64,000 bases of DNA from NCBI RefSeq assembly GCF_030680395.1, contig NZ_JAUXVR010000010.1, forward strand, positions 1 through 64,000, in the 5' to 3' direction. Numbering within the stretch: the stretch's first letter is position 1; every line of letters begins with the position of its first letter. The stretch comes from Methylobacter sp. (GTDB lineage Bacteria; Pseudomonadota; Gammaproteobacteria; Methylococcales; Methylomonadaceae). Under the pieces are notes generated by a model. The model searched no databases, was not told the DNA's origin, and was given only the letters and a program-made list of their open reading frames with translations. This document shows positions 1-8,784 of the stretch, in pieces. Both the position numbers and the translations under genes were made by a program.

Positions 1-82
1 CTTGTGTCGATTATTTATTACAAGCATAAACAATCCATCACAAGCACCCACACAAATTATTTTGATCAGGTTTTTAAAGAGC
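1..82 (-). promoter_or_regulatory. rRNA operon leader with boxA
   Basis: Read on the minus strand, positions 82-69 give GCTCTTTAAAAACC, close to the boxA antitermination signal of bacterial rRNA leaders. Positions 53-41 give GTGTGGGTGCTTG, a stretch that commonly precedes 16S rRNA in gammaproteobacteria. Together with the three strong promoters just upstream, this indicates that a 16S rRNA gene starts shortly left of the window and is transcribed leftwards. The rRNA itself is not in the window, so this is an inference from the leader alone. Confidence 0.72.
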
Positions 83-111
83 GTGGAGTTAAACCCCGGT
101 TGAGCTGGACA

Positions 112-139
112 ATTATACAGATCCAATTCAGTTTGTCAA
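112..139 (-). promoter_or_regulatory. rrn promoter, proximal of three
   Basis: The minus strand has a perfect -35 box TTGACA (139-134) and a perfect -10 box TATAAT (117-112) separated by 16 bp. An A/T-rich block (AAAATAAAGTTAAC, around 159-146) lies immediately upstream and could act as an UP element. The sequence after the -10 box resembles that of the next promoter upstream, which suggests duplication. Confidence 0.8.
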
Positions 140-207
140 CAGCCTGTTAACTTTATTTTTCATCCCGAACTACCGAAGCCGTTTACCGAACCCCGATGAA
201 GCCGACC

Positions 208-235
208 ATTATAACCTACTCAGTCCGCTTGTCAA
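208..235 (-). promoter_or_regulatory. rrn promoter, middle of three
   Basis: The minus strand has TTGACA (235-230), a 16-bp spacer and TATAAT (213-208). The upstream A-rich block GAAATAAAGTTGGCA parallels that of the proximal promoter. Both are consensus at all twelve positions, as expected for stable-RNA promoters. Confidence 0.8.
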
Positions 236-300
236 CATCCTTGCCAACTTTATTTCTTGTTGCTGTCTCTGCCAAGGCGCCTGCCCTGAAAGAACTGCGC

Positions 301-328
301 ATTCTACAGCTTTTTCTGACTGCGTCAA
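301..328 (-). promoter_or_regulatory. rrn promoter, distal of three
   Basis: The minus strand has TTGACG (328-323), a 16-bp spacer and TAGAAT (306-301) followed by GCGC, typical of rRNA P1 promoters. It begins 26 bp after the hldD stop codon, so the rRNA operon is promoted directly downstream of the LPS operon. Confidence 0.65.
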
Positions 329-353
329 GAGGTTATTTTCTTATAAACGCTCT

Positions 354-1298
354 TTATGCATTCAACCAATCCAAGTATCTTGCGACGCCTTGCTTAACGG
401 TCAAAAAGTCCTTCGTGTAACCGGCATCTCTTAGCCCGGAAATATCAGCTTTCGTATAGCTCTGATACGCGCCCTTTAAATGCTCGGGAAACGGAATATA
501 CTCAATCTCTCCTTCTTTATGCCAATCAGTCACCGTCTGAGCGACCGCATTAAACGTTTCCGCTCGCCCCGTTCCTACGTTATAAATACCGCGTTGCTCC
601 GGATGATCCAAAAACCACAAATTTACATCCACAACATCATCAACATGAACAAAGTCCCGCTTTTGTTCGCCATTAGCCATGCCATCGCAACCCTCAAACA
701 ACTTTGCTCTTTTTTGCTCAATAACCTGCCGATTAAAATGAAATGCAGTGCTACTCATAGAGCCCTTATGCTGTTCTCTTGGTCCGTAAACATTAAAATA
801 GCGAAAACCGACAATCGGGCTTTTTGTTTTACTTAATAAAGGACGGACATATTGATCGAATTGAAATTTTGAATAGGCATACATATTGATAGGATGCTCG
901 CAGCTACGATCAACCCGAAATCCATGCTCGCCAGTCCCATAAACCGAAGCGGAAGATGCGTACATAAATGCGACATTCTTCGCGATGCACCAATGCAATA
1001 GACGCTTAGAATAATCATAATTATTCATCATCACATACTTTCCATCCCACTCCGTCGTCGCAGAACAGGCTCCCTGATGAAAAACCGCCCGCACCCCATC
1101 AAAAAAATGAGCCACGCCAATTTTCTCTAGAAACTCCTCCTTGTCCATGTAATCGGCAATATCAAGATCGGCGATATTGTGCATTTTCCGCCCATTAGCC
1201 AGATGATCGACCAGCAATATATTGCTTTCGCCGCGCTGGTTTAACGCTCGAATAATATTACTGCCGATAAAGCCGGCGCCGCCCGTAACAACAATCAT
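354..1298 (-). CDS. hldD: ADP-L-glycero-D-manno-heptose 6-epimerase
   Basis: Converts ADP-D-glycero-D-manno-heptose to the L-glycero form, the last cytoplasmic step in making the heptose donor for LPS inner core. The 314-residue protein is an extended short-chain dehydrogenase. The NAD(P)-binding motif GGAGFIG is at residues 6-12 and the catalytic pair Y140-xxx-K144 (YAYSK) is at the positions known for E. coli HldD. Length is full for the family. Its ATG overlaps the hldE stop by 4 bp (ATGA), so the two are probably translationally coupled. It is the last gene of the LPS operon and is followed directly by the rrn promoters. Confidence 0.97.
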   Translation of the reverse strand: MIVVTGGAGFIGSNIIRALNQRGESNILLVDHLANGRKMHNIADLDIADYMDKEEFLEKIGVAHFFDGVRAVFHQGACSATTEWDGKYVMMNNYDYSKRLLHWCIAKNVAFMYASSASVYGTGEHGFRVDRSCEHPINMYAYSKFQFDQYVRPLLSKTKSPIVGFRYFNVYGPREQHKGSMSSTAFHFNRQVIEQKRAKLFEGCDGMANGEQKRDFVHVDDVVDVNLWFLDHPEQRGIYNVGTGRAETFNAVAQTVTDWHKEGEIEYIPFPEHLKGAYQSYTKADISGLRDAGYTKDFLTVKQGVARYLDWLNA

Positions 1299-2719
1299 TC
1301 CAATCCCCTCGCTTTTTTTATCATCGCGGTTGTCGACTGCCCGTCAACAAACTGCAAAATCTTTACTTCACCGCCCGCCTTAATGACGCAATCCCCGCCG
1401 GCGACCTGCTCCGAACTATAATCTCCACCCTTGACGATGACATCCGGCAGCAATCTGCAATACAGTCTTTCCGGCGTTTCCTCTTCGAATGAAACCACCC
1501 AGTCGACGCAGGCTAATGCCGCCAAAACCGCCATCCGTTCCTGCAAACCATTGATAGGCCGGGACTCCCCCTTAAGCTGTCTGACCGACGCGTCCGAGTT
1601 TACGGCCACAACCAACCGATCGCCCAAGGCCTTTGCCTGCTGCAAATAAGTCACATGTCCGGCGTGTAATAAATCGAAACAGCCATTGGTCATGATGATG
1701 CGTTCATCATGGGCTTTGGCGCCAGCCATTATTTGCGCCAATTCGTCTTCCGAAACGATGCCGTATTGGGAATCCCGATCACCGTGCATTGCCCTCGTTA
1801 GCTCCTGCATTGATACGGTTGATGTACCCAGCTTTCCGACCACAATGCCTCCCGCCAGGTTAGCCAGATACATCGCATCATACAACGCCATATCCAGCGC
1901 CACGCCCAGAGCCATCACCGCAATAACCGTATCTCCGGCACCAGTCACGTCAAAGACATCCTTGGCCTGAGCCGGTAATGAATGCACTTGATCGTCTTGT
2001 ATCAAGGTCATGCCCGCCTCGCCGCGAGTCAACAAAAGTGTCGGGATTTGATACCGCTTTAACAGTCCTCGCCCTTTTTCAATCAAATTATCTTCATTTT
2101 CAGGAATACCGACCACCGCCTGCAATTCAGACAGATTCGGCGTTATCAGGTCCGCTTGCGCATATCGCTGATAATCCACCCCTTTCGGATCCACCAAGAC
2201 CTTAACTCCGGCTTGCTTGACCTTAATGATATACCTTGAAACATCCGCCAATGTTCCTTTGCCATAATCCGAGAAAACAACCGTATTATTTTCAGGCAGA
2301 TGTTCAACCAGCCTTGCCAACAACGCATCCGAATCAAACTTAAGAGACGTCTCTTCAAAATCAATACGAATGAGCTGCTGATGCTGCGCCATAACCCGTA
2401 GCTTGCAGATGCTGCGAATTTCCTGCTCGACTACAAAATCGCAGGCCACGCCTTCCGCTTCCAGCAGCCGCCTCAGTATCTCGCCTTCGGCATCATCGCC
2501 AACAACGCCCAGTAGAGTCACCTTGCCGCCTAATTTGGCAATATTGAGCGCGACATTGCCCGCGCCGCCGACGCGATCTTCAATAGTTTTAACCCTGACC
2601 ACCGGCACCGGCGCTTCCGGCGAAATACGCGCGGCCTGCCCGGACCAGTACCGGTCCAGCATCACATCGCCGATGACTATGATACGAGCTTCCCTAAACT
2701 CAGGTGTAGCTGCCAACAT
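1295..2719 (-). CDS. hldE: Bifunctional heptose-7-phosphate kinase / heptose-1-phosphate adenylyltransferase
   Basis: Makes ADP-D-glycero-D-manno-heptose in two non-consecutive steps of the LPS heptose pathway; the intervening phosphatase GmhB is not in this window. The 474-residue protein has an N-terminal PfkB/ribokinase domain (about 1-320, with the DVTGAGD signature) and a C-terminal nucleotidyltransferase domain (about 340-474) with TNGCFDLLHAGH carrying the HxGH motif. Length matches E. coli HldE (477). Its ATG shares one base with the gmhA stop (TAATG), and its end overlaps hldD, which supports a single transcript. Confidence 0.97.
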   Translation of the reverse strand: MLAATPEFREARIIVIGDVMLDRYWSGQAARISPEAPVPVVRVKTIEDRVGGAGNVALNIAKLGGKVTLLGVVGDDAEGEILRRLLEAEGVACDFVVEQEIRSICKLRVMAQHQQLIRIDFEETSLKFDSDALLARLVEHLPENNTVVFSDYGKGTLADVSRYIIKVKQAGVKVLVDPKGVDYQRYAQADLITPNLSELQAVVGIPENEDNLIEKGRGLLKRYQIPTLLLTRGEAGMTLIQDDQVHSLPAQAKDVFDVTGAGDTVIAVMALGVALDMALYDAMYLANLAGGIVVGKLGTSTVSMQELTRAMHGDRDSQYGIVSEDELAQIMAGAKAHDERIIMTNGCFDLLHAGHVTYLQQAKALGDRLVVAVNSDASVRQLKGESRPINGLQERMAVLAALACVDWVVSFEEETPERLYCRLLPDVIVKGGDYSSEQVAGGDCVIKAGGEVKILQFVDGQSTTAMIKKARGLE

Positions 2720-3276
2720 TAATAAGCCCCCTCAATCGCGCCACACCACCAGTGGCCGATCAATATATGCGCCTCCTGAATTCTTGCAGTTACATCCGAA
2801 GGAACAATCACCGAATGCGTAACTTGTCCGCTCAGCTCACCGCCTTCACACCCGGTTAACCCGATAACAGCCATACCTTTCAACCTTGCAGCGTCCACCG
2901 CGTTTAATATATTTTTGCTGGTTCCTGATGTGGAAATAGCAATCAAGCAATCTTTTTCATTGGCAATGGCTTCAATCTGCCGGGAATAGACTGTATCGAA
3001 TCCTATATCATTGCTGTGCGCCGTTAAAATCGAGCTGTCAGTGGTCAACGCAATTGCAGCCAGAGCCTTCCGGTTCTTTTCATATCTCACCACCAACTCC
3101 GCAGCGATATGCTGACAATCGGCCGCACTGCCGCCATTGCCGCACAGCAATATTTTCCCGCCCTGCCTTAATGTTTCAATCAGCAACGCTCCGGCCGCCT
3201 CAATAGCCCCGGAACAATCAGCCAAGCGCTCCATCATGGCCTTATGCTCTTCAAGCTCGGAAATAAATGTCTTCAA
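2719..3276 (-). CDS. gmhA: Phosphoheptose isomerase
   Basis: Isomerises sedoheptulose 7-phosphate to D-glycero-D-manno-heptose 7-phosphate, the first committed step of LPS heptose synthesis. The 185 residues form one SIS domain, with the phosphate-binding segment CGNGGSAADCQH and a second Ser/Thr-rich loop STSGTSKN. The metal and catalytic histidines fall in DCQH and near the C-terminal HILIGHWWC. Length is normal (E. coli 192). It lies 11 bp after msbA and abuts hldE. Confidence 0.96.
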   Translation of the reverse strand: MKTFISELEEHKAMMERLADCSGAIEAAGALLIETLRQGGKILLCGNGGSAADCQHIAAELVVRYEKNRKALAAIALTTDSSILTAHSNDIGFDTVYSRQIEAIANEKDCLIAISTSGTSKNILNAVDAARLKGMAVIGLTGCEGGELSGQVTHSVIVPSDVTARIQEAHILIGHWWCGAIEGAY

Positions 3277-3287
3277 AATAATGCCCC

Positions 3288-5081
3288 CTAGGCAATGTCT
3301 GAATTTAATGCTTCAGTAGCGGCGATCGGTTGATCGCCCTTGCGATGTTCCTTAAATTGCATGGAATGCAAACGCGCATAGGCTCCATTTTTTGCAATCA
3401 GCTCCTGATGAGAGCCTCTTTCCACGATGCGCCCGTGATCCATAACCAAAATCATATCTGCATTTTCAATAGTCGACAGCCGGTGGGCAATAACCAGCGT
3501 CGTCCTATTGCTCATTACTTTTTGGAGCGCCGCCTGTATAAACCGCTCCGATTCGGTATCGAGCGCCGATGTTGCCTCATCCAGTATCAATATGGGGGCA
3601 TCTTTCAGCAATGCCCTGGCCAAAGCCAACCTTTGCCGTTGTCCGCCTGACAGCTTGACGCCATTCTCGCCTATTTCGGTATCCAGCCCCTGTTCATACT
3701 TGGCGATAAATTCCATCGCATAAGCGTCGGTTGCAGCCTGGGTTATTTCACTTCGGGTCGCGGTCGCAAGCGACCCGTAGGCGATGTTGTTGGCTATCGT
3801 GTCATTGAATAAAGTGACTTGCTGGTTGACCAGCGCCAACTGTTTCCTCAAATTTGCCAGCTCATACGTATTAATTTCCACACCATCCAGCAATATTTCA
3901 CCGGTATCATGCGGATAAAAACGCGAAACCAAATTGGCGAGCGTACTTTTACCGCCGCCGGAAGCCCCTACCAACGCAATAGTCTGTCCCGGCTCGGCCT
4001 TAAAATTGATGTCGATAAGTGCAGGTTCATTTGCGCCTGCATATTGAAAGGTCAGATTTTTGAATTCCAGCGCACCTTTGCATCTTTCGGCTTGATACGT
4101 ACCTTCATCCAACTCGCCCGGCTCATCCAAAATCTCGAATAACGATTCGGCAGCCGCGATACCTTTTTGAATATCCCCATTTGCATCGCTCAACTGCCTG
4201 ATAGGCCTCGGCAATAAAAATGCCGCCGTCAGGTAACCGACAAACTCGCCGACACTGGCTTGCTTCATGAAAAACAAAGCCATATACATCAGGAATGACA
4301 AGGCGATGGCAATAATAAACTGCATGATCGGATTGTGTATCGCCATCGTCGTTGACAGCTTTAGCGATTGCCTCCGGTTGTATAAACTGCTTTCCAGAAA
4401 GCGCCGACGCTCGTATTCTTCACCGCCGTAACTGCGCACCACCCGGTGTCCGCCCACCAATTCCGACGTGATATGCGTCATGTCGCCAATCGATTCTTGT
4501 ATTTTTTTACTGATCCCCCGGAGACGCTTACTCACATAGCCAACCAGCACCACAATAATCGGCGCTATAGCAATAAAAACCAGCGACAACATCCAGTTTG
4601 AATAAAACAGATAGATTAACAAACCTATCGCAGTAAAACCTTCGCGTACAAAAGTGCGCACTGCATCCGTGGTGGCCTGGGTAACTTGCCCCACATTATT
4701 GGTTATCCTTGAAATCATGTAACCGCTGTTATGCGCATCAAAGTAGGCTGTCGGCAGTCGCGTATACTGATTAAAAATTTCACAGCGCAAGGCATGTACG
4801 ACATTGGTGGATACTTTGGCCAGAAAATAGTTGCCCAAATAAGCGCCAATCCCATGCACCACAATTAAACCGCTAAATAACAGCGGTAAATAACTCATAC
4901 CCTCCCGAGTCTCGGTTTGCAACGTGTCAATGATATGTTTGATTAATGCCGCAAATAAGGTCTGAGTACCTGAATACATCAGGAAGCCAACAATACTGAT
5001 TGCAAAAAGACCACGATGCGGCTTTACATAGGTCAATAATCGCTTATATATTTGAGTGCTTGCTTTGGGTGTTTTGTTCAT
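3288..5081 (-). CDS. msbA: Lipid A flippase MsbA (ABC exporter)
   Basis: ATP-driven flippase that moves the lipid A-core precursor across the inner membrane. The 597-residue protein has an N-terminal six-helix transmembrane domain (about 20-310) fused to an ATPase domain. In the ATPase are Walker A GASGGGKST, the signature LSGGQRQRLALARAL and Walker B ILILDEATSALD followed by the H-loop histidine in VIAHR. The size and domain order are those of a half-transporter acting as a homodimer. Its place between core glycosyltransferases and heptose genes argues for MsbA rather than a generic ABC exporter. Confidence 0.93.
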   Translation of the reverse strand: MNKTPKASTQIYKRLLTYVKPHRGLFAISIVGFLMYSGTQTLFAALIKHIIDTLQTETREGMSYLPLLFSGLIVVHGIGAYLGNYFLAKVSTNVVHALRCEIFNQYTRLPTAYFDAHNSGYMISRITNNVGQVTQATTDAVRTFVREGFTAIGLLIYLFYSNWMLSLVFIAIAPIIVVLVGYVSKRLRGISKKIQESIGDMTHITSELVGGHRVVRSYGGEEYERRRFLESSLYNRRQSLKLSTTMAIHNPIMQFIIAIALSFLMYMALFFMKQASVGEFVGYLTAAFLLPRPIRQLSDANGDIQKGIAAAESLFEILDEPGELDEGTYQAERCKGALEFKNLTFQYAGANEPALIDINFKAEPGQTIALVGASGGGKSTLANLVSRFYPHDTGEILLDGVEINTYELANLRKQLALVNQQVTLFNDTIANNIAYGSLATATRSEITQAATDAYAMEFIAKYEQGLDTEIGENGVKLSGGQRQRLALARALLKDAPILILDEATSALDTESERFIQAALQKVMSNRTTLVIAHRLSTIENADMILVMDHGRIVERGSHQELIAKNGAYARLHSMQFKEHRKGDQPIAATEALNSDIA

Positions 5082-5110
5082 ATTTTTGAAAAGTTCATTA
5101 ACGGTTAACG

Positions 5111-5959
5111 CTATTTGATCTTGCTCTGAGTCGAGGAGCTACTCAAAAGATACTGGGAGACGCCTTTTGTTGCGACAATAAAATCCCGCTGCTTCAGGCG
5201 GTCCAACAATCGTTGGTAATTAAGGTCTTGTTTGCTTTTGTCATTATGAGGGTGCCATAAATGCAGCACAGGCACCGCAAATCGCCCTTCCTTGCGTTTA
5301 ATGCCGGCGTGTATCAAGCGAATAACCAGGTCGGAATCCTCAAAACCCCAGCCTTCAAAAAGCTCATCAAAACCATTGGTCCGTAAAAAGTCGCTTTTCC
5401 AGAGCGCCAAATTACAGGTCATGGCTTTTTGCCACTTCTCAGGTTGAGATTTTCTTAAAAACCCTAAGGGCAGCCGAATAAAGGCGGAAATCCGGTTGAT
5501 CTTTTTTTGTACCCAAAGAGAAATGAAATAACTTAGCGGTTTTTGATGTAACGGAATATGTTTTCCAATGACGTCCTGAGTAAACGACTCGCTTAGCAGC
5601 ACCCTGTTTCCCGGCACGAAATACCCGGGCTCTGCCAGCTGCCGGTGCCGTGCGATAAAATCAGGCCCAAGAACGCAGTCGCCATCGATAAACAGCAAAT
5701 ATTCACCCTGACTGCTCGCAACCGCCTTATTCCTGATGGTTCCCGCCCTGAATCCGTGATCATCATGATGCACATATTGAATGGGCACCGGGCTTTTAGC
5801 GCAATAAACCTGGGCTTGGGCCTGGTTGACCGGTGTGGAGCCATCATCAGCGATGATGATTTCAAACGCCGGATCACGCTGGGCAAACAAGCTGTCCAGA
5901 CAGAGTTCTAATGCGGCCGGCCAGTTATAGGTGGTTACGATAACGGAGATTAAATTCAT
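5111..5959 (-). CDS. Family 2 glycosyltransferase with galactosyltransferase-like C-terminus
   Basis: A GT-A glycosyltransferase, probably adding a sugar to the LPS core. The N-terminal half opens with ISVIVTTYN and has the DDGS and DGDC (metal-binding DxD-type) motifs. Near residue 210 is WGFEDSDLVIRL, typical of the C-terminal domain shared with beta-1,4-galactosyltransferases, where the ED pair serves in acceptor binding and catalysis. There are 282 residues and no clear membrane segment. It starts 2 bp after the preceding glycosyltransferase ends. Donor and acceptor cannot be told from sequence. Confidence 0.85.
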   Translation of the reverse strand: MNLISVIVTTYNWPAALELCLDSLFAQRDPAFEIIIADDGSTPVNQAQAQVYCAKSPVPIQYVHHDDHGFRAGTIRNKAVASSQGEYLLFIDGDCVLGPDFIARHRQLAEPGYFVPGNRVLLSESFTQDVIGKHIPLHQKPLSYFISLWVQKKINRISAFIRLPLGFLRKSQPEKWQKAMTCNLALWKSDFLRTNGFDELFEGWGFEDSDLVIRLIHAGIKRKEGRFAVPVLHLWHPHNDKSKQDLNYQRLLDRLKQRDFIVATKGVSQYLLSSSSTQSKIK

Positions 5960-5961
5960 TG

Positions 5962-6708
5962 TTAACGGGACTGCCGGTTTTGCAGTTCCAGTAATTTAAG
6001 GTACTTATAATAAGCGCCTTCCGCATTGGAAATCGACAGCATCAGCCCTTCCCGCCCATCCAGAATAGCGGATTTAAGCCAATAGGTGCGTATGAATGTC
6101 CAAAGCGCTTTTAAAATGGCTTTGCTCAAAGATGAGCGAACGCCCCGTTGATAAAGCAACTCAGCACCCAAGGTCGAATAGCAATTCACTTTATGTAAAA
6201 CCTCATCCAGGTTTATAAAAGCATCGTGCAGCAACGGAGTGGTTAACTGCCCGATTTGCCCCTGAACAATAATACGCTCATGAACAACTGAATCAGTAAA
6301 CTGGCCGCAATCATGACGAAATAGCCTAAGCACATGATCCGGCCACCAGCCGCCATGGCGCATTTGCCTGCCGCAATAGCTGGAAAGACGCGGGATCTCA
6401 TAGCCGTTATAGCCTTCTTGCCGGAGCGCTGTTTCGATTTCCAACCTTAATTCCGGCGTTACAACTTCGTCGGCATCTATCGATAAAATCCAGTCGCCGC
6501 TGGCTTTATCGACAGCGCGTTGTTTCTGAATACCGAAGCCGGGCCAGTCTGTTTGATAAACCTTATCGGTGTATTGACGACAGATCGAGACCGTATCATC
6601 CTCGCTGCCCGAATCCAGAACGACAATCTCGTCGGCCCAGGAAACTGACTCAAGACAACGAGCGATATGCCCGGCTTCGTTTTTTGTAATGATGACTACA
6701 CTAAGCAT
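5962..6708 (-). CDS. Family 2 glycosyltransferase, WaaE/LgtF-like
   Basis: The 248-residue protein begins MLSVVIITKNEAGHIARCLES and has the motifs VLDSGSEDDT and SIDADEVV (DxD). This pattern is typical of the WaaE/KdtX/LgtF group, which adds beta-1,4-glucose to the first inner-core heptose. The later motif MRHGGWWPD with the downstream HE is also typical of that group. The role is inferred from family and from its position inside the LPS operon. The exact acceptor has not been shown. Confidence 0.85.
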   Translation of the reverse strand: MLSVVIITKNEAGHIARCLESVSWADEIVVLDSGSEDDTVSICRQYTDKVYQTDWPGFGIQKQRAVDKASGDWILSIDADEVVTPELRLEIETALRQEGYNGYEIPRLSSYCGRQMRHGGWWPDHVLRLFRHDCGQFTDSVVHERIIVQGQIGQLTTPLLHDAFINLDEVLHKVNCYSTLGAELLYQRGVRSSLSKAILKALWTFIRTYWLKSAILDGREGLMLSISNAEGAYYKYLKLLELQNRQSR

Positions 6709-6733
6709 GGCGTATCGATAGAAGAATAAGTTA

Positions 6734-7459
6734 TTAGCGCCATAATTGATAAATGTGTTTTCGCTTAAGCTTTTCCCAATTGAACAAGAGGCGCTGCAAC
6801 CAGACAGGCGGGGCTTTTTCGACAGCGCTCATAAACAAGCCGGCCTTACTGCCTTGCTCCACTACGGGTTCTTCGAGCCACAGCATGCTGATTCCCAGTT
6901 CCCGATCGATTTTTTCAAACTGATTGTCTATCGGCAATGAAACCTTGTTGCGGGTAATCCAGTCCAGCCGTTTTTGTGCCGTGTTGCAATCAATAATATA
7001 GGAGTCGGTAAATCGACCGCGAGAACCCACGTACAAATGCTGACCGGGTTTTCTAAGGCTTTTCGGCGTATAAAAGTTGCCGCCGCAACCGATAAAAATG
7101 ACTTTCGGCCCGTCAAAGCGAGGGCTTTCTTCCAACGCATAATGCAGGCCGTCGTTAAACCCAGGGGAAAAAATAGCATCATCTTCCAGAACCAATGCCT
7201 GTTGCTGTTTGTTTTCAACAATGCTTTCCAACGCCATGATGTGTTTTAAGGCACATGACATTTGGTTGACCGATAAGTTATCACCAATAAAATATTTGTT
7301 AATAATCTCCGCTGTCAGCTCGTCAGCATCACCGTCAAGAATAAACTCAGCCGTCATGTCATGCTTTAAAAGCTGCACCTCCATAAACGCACGACGCTCA
7401 TGGAATGCTTTTACGTTTATTACGTAAAGACCATCCAGTTGTTTTGTTGCTAAATGCAT
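6734..7459 (-). CDS. Family 25 glycosyltransferase (LPS biosynthesis)
   Basis: Resembles LgtB/LOS-type glycosyltransferases of family GT25. Near the N-terminus is GLYVINVKAFHERRAFME, the usual opening of the family. The central ALVLEDDAIF contains the conserved EDD metal site, and the protein ends in a basic C-terminus. The frame stays open upstream to a TTG at 7543, but the ATG at 7459 puts the family's first strand near residue 11 and seems the better start (241 residues). It sits 30 bp after the GT9 gene. Substrate unknown; galactosyl transfer is common in this family. Confidence 0.82.
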   Translation of the reverse strand: MHLATKQLDGLYVINVKAFHERRAFMEVQLLKHDMTAEFILDGDADELTAEIINKYFIGDNLSVNQMSCALKHIMALESIVENKQQQALVLEDDAIFSPGFNDGLHYALEESPRFDGPKVIFIGCGGNFYTPKSLRKPGQHLYVGSRGRFTDSYIIDCNTAQKRLDWITRNKVSLPIDNQFEKIDRELGISMLWLEEPVVEQGSKAGLFMSAVEKAPPVWLQRLLFNWEKLKRKHIYQLWR

Positions 7460-7572
7460 TCCGGCTATTACCTTGAAAGACTGCGGACTATATCGGGAAA
7501 CTTTACCAAAAACCGCAAGTAAAGCGAAATCAATTACGGACAAATCATTATTTATCGTTATTCAGGACAGGA

Positions 7573-8676
7573 TTACTCTTTTCCAAGCGCACGTCGAATA
7601 GCTTCTTTGACTCGCTCAGGGCTAAGCGTATCAAGACATAGGCTTCGGCTTTGCCGATGTTTATCACAGCCTTCCAAATGACAGGGAACGCAGTCGCCTT
7701 TACCTTGAATCAAGCTGATATTGTTAAGCTGCAGGCTGCCTGTTTTATGAAAGGGATTTATGTTTTGGTTATACCCGGCAGGCCAAGGCGCCCATTTTAC
7801 CGGATTGGTCGGCCCATAAAGTGCAATCACCGGGATTCCCGTTGCAGCCGCCAAGTGAGTGATACCGGTATCCGGGCCGATATATAATTTTGCCCGAGCA
7901 ATAATAGTCTCCAACTGCGCCAATGAAACCTGACCAGCCAGATTGATCGTATCTTCGGGAAGTTGACGTTGAATATTAGCGACATAATCAACTTCCTCTC
8001 GGGCCGGTCCTCCCGAAAGAACCAGTCTTAATCCCAGTTTTTTAAGATAAAAACCAATCTCTATCCAGCCTTCTACAGTCCATTGCTTGTATGTCCACTG
8101 TGGATGCGGGTGCAAAACGGCATAAGCGGTATTATCAGTTAAAAAAGGAAATTGCTGCGCCAACTGCCTGGCATCATTGATTTGCGGAGGAACCAGTGAA
8201 AAGCACTTCGGAACATTGATCAATTCCAGCAACTTCAGATGTTGCAGGACCGTATGCGTATTGTCGTCGTCAAATTCTGTCCAGTGTTGAACAAAAAAAC
8301 GCTTCCACCAGCCTGTGGTGTTTTTCGGCGGCACTACGGCAACCCGTAATGGCGCTGCAAGTAATGTATATAAAAAAGGGCGATCCCCGGCCTGCGTAGC
8401 AATGGCAAGATCATACCGCCTGAACAACTGCCGTAATAACTGCCAATAATCATGGCGCCTAGGGCGGTTAGGCGTAGTAATGATGTGACTTATATCAGGA
8501 TTGCCTTCGAGCATGGAGGCGGTATTGCGAAACACCAAGACGTCAAGCTGAGCATCAGGATAAGCCTGCCGCAACGAATGCAATAAGGGTGTTGTCAGTA
8601 GCACATCGCCGAGGTATCGCATTGCGATTACCAGAATTTTTGTTGGCTTTGGCTGTAAAGATGGGTAGCTTTTCAT
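7573..8676 (-). CDS. Family 9 heptosyltransferase, WaaQ-like
   Basis: A GT-B LPS heptosyltransferase of 367 residues. It opens with KILVIAMRYLGDVLLTTPLL, the N-terminal motif of the family with the catalytic-type aspartate, and has the C-terminal nucleotide-sugar motif IGPDTGITHLAAATGIPVIALYGPTNPVKW. It most resembles the group called heptosyltransferase III (WaaQ/RfaQ). The WaaC and WaaF homologues lie at the other end of the window, so a third enzyme here is consistent. It is the first gene of the eight-gene LPS operon. A TATAAT sequence lies only 8 bp upstream of the ATG on the minus strand, but with no good -35 box. Confidence 0.88.
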   Translation of the reverse strand: MKSYPSLQPKPTKILVIAMRYLGDVLLTTPLLHSLRQAYPDAQLDVLVFRNTASMLEGNPDISHIITTPNRPRRHDYWQLLRQLFRRYDLAIATQAGDRPFLYTLLAAPLRVAVVPPKNTTGWWKRFFVQHWTEFDDDNTHTVLQHLKLLELINVPKCFSLVPPQINDARQLAQQFPFLTDNTAYAVLHPHPQWTYKQWTVEGWIEIGFYLKKLGLRLVLSGGPAREEVDYVANIQRQLPEDTINLAGQVSLAQLETIIARAKLYIGPDTGITHLAAATGIPVIALYGPTNPVKWAPWPAGYNQNINPFHKTGSLQLNNISLIQGKGDCVPCHLEGCDKHRQSRSLCLDTLSPERVKEAIRRALGKE

Positions 8677-8784
8677 TGATTGAATTATATTACGGCGACG
8701 GCTAAGCAGATCATTGAAGTTAACGCGACTTAATGAGCTGCCTGCAATAAAATCAACGCCAAAATAATAATCTAAAGCTTATCC

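Noticed and set aside
480-836. Plus-strand frame opposite hldD
   Set aside because: Lies fully antisense to a clear hldD gene with intact motifs; composition fits a shadow frame.
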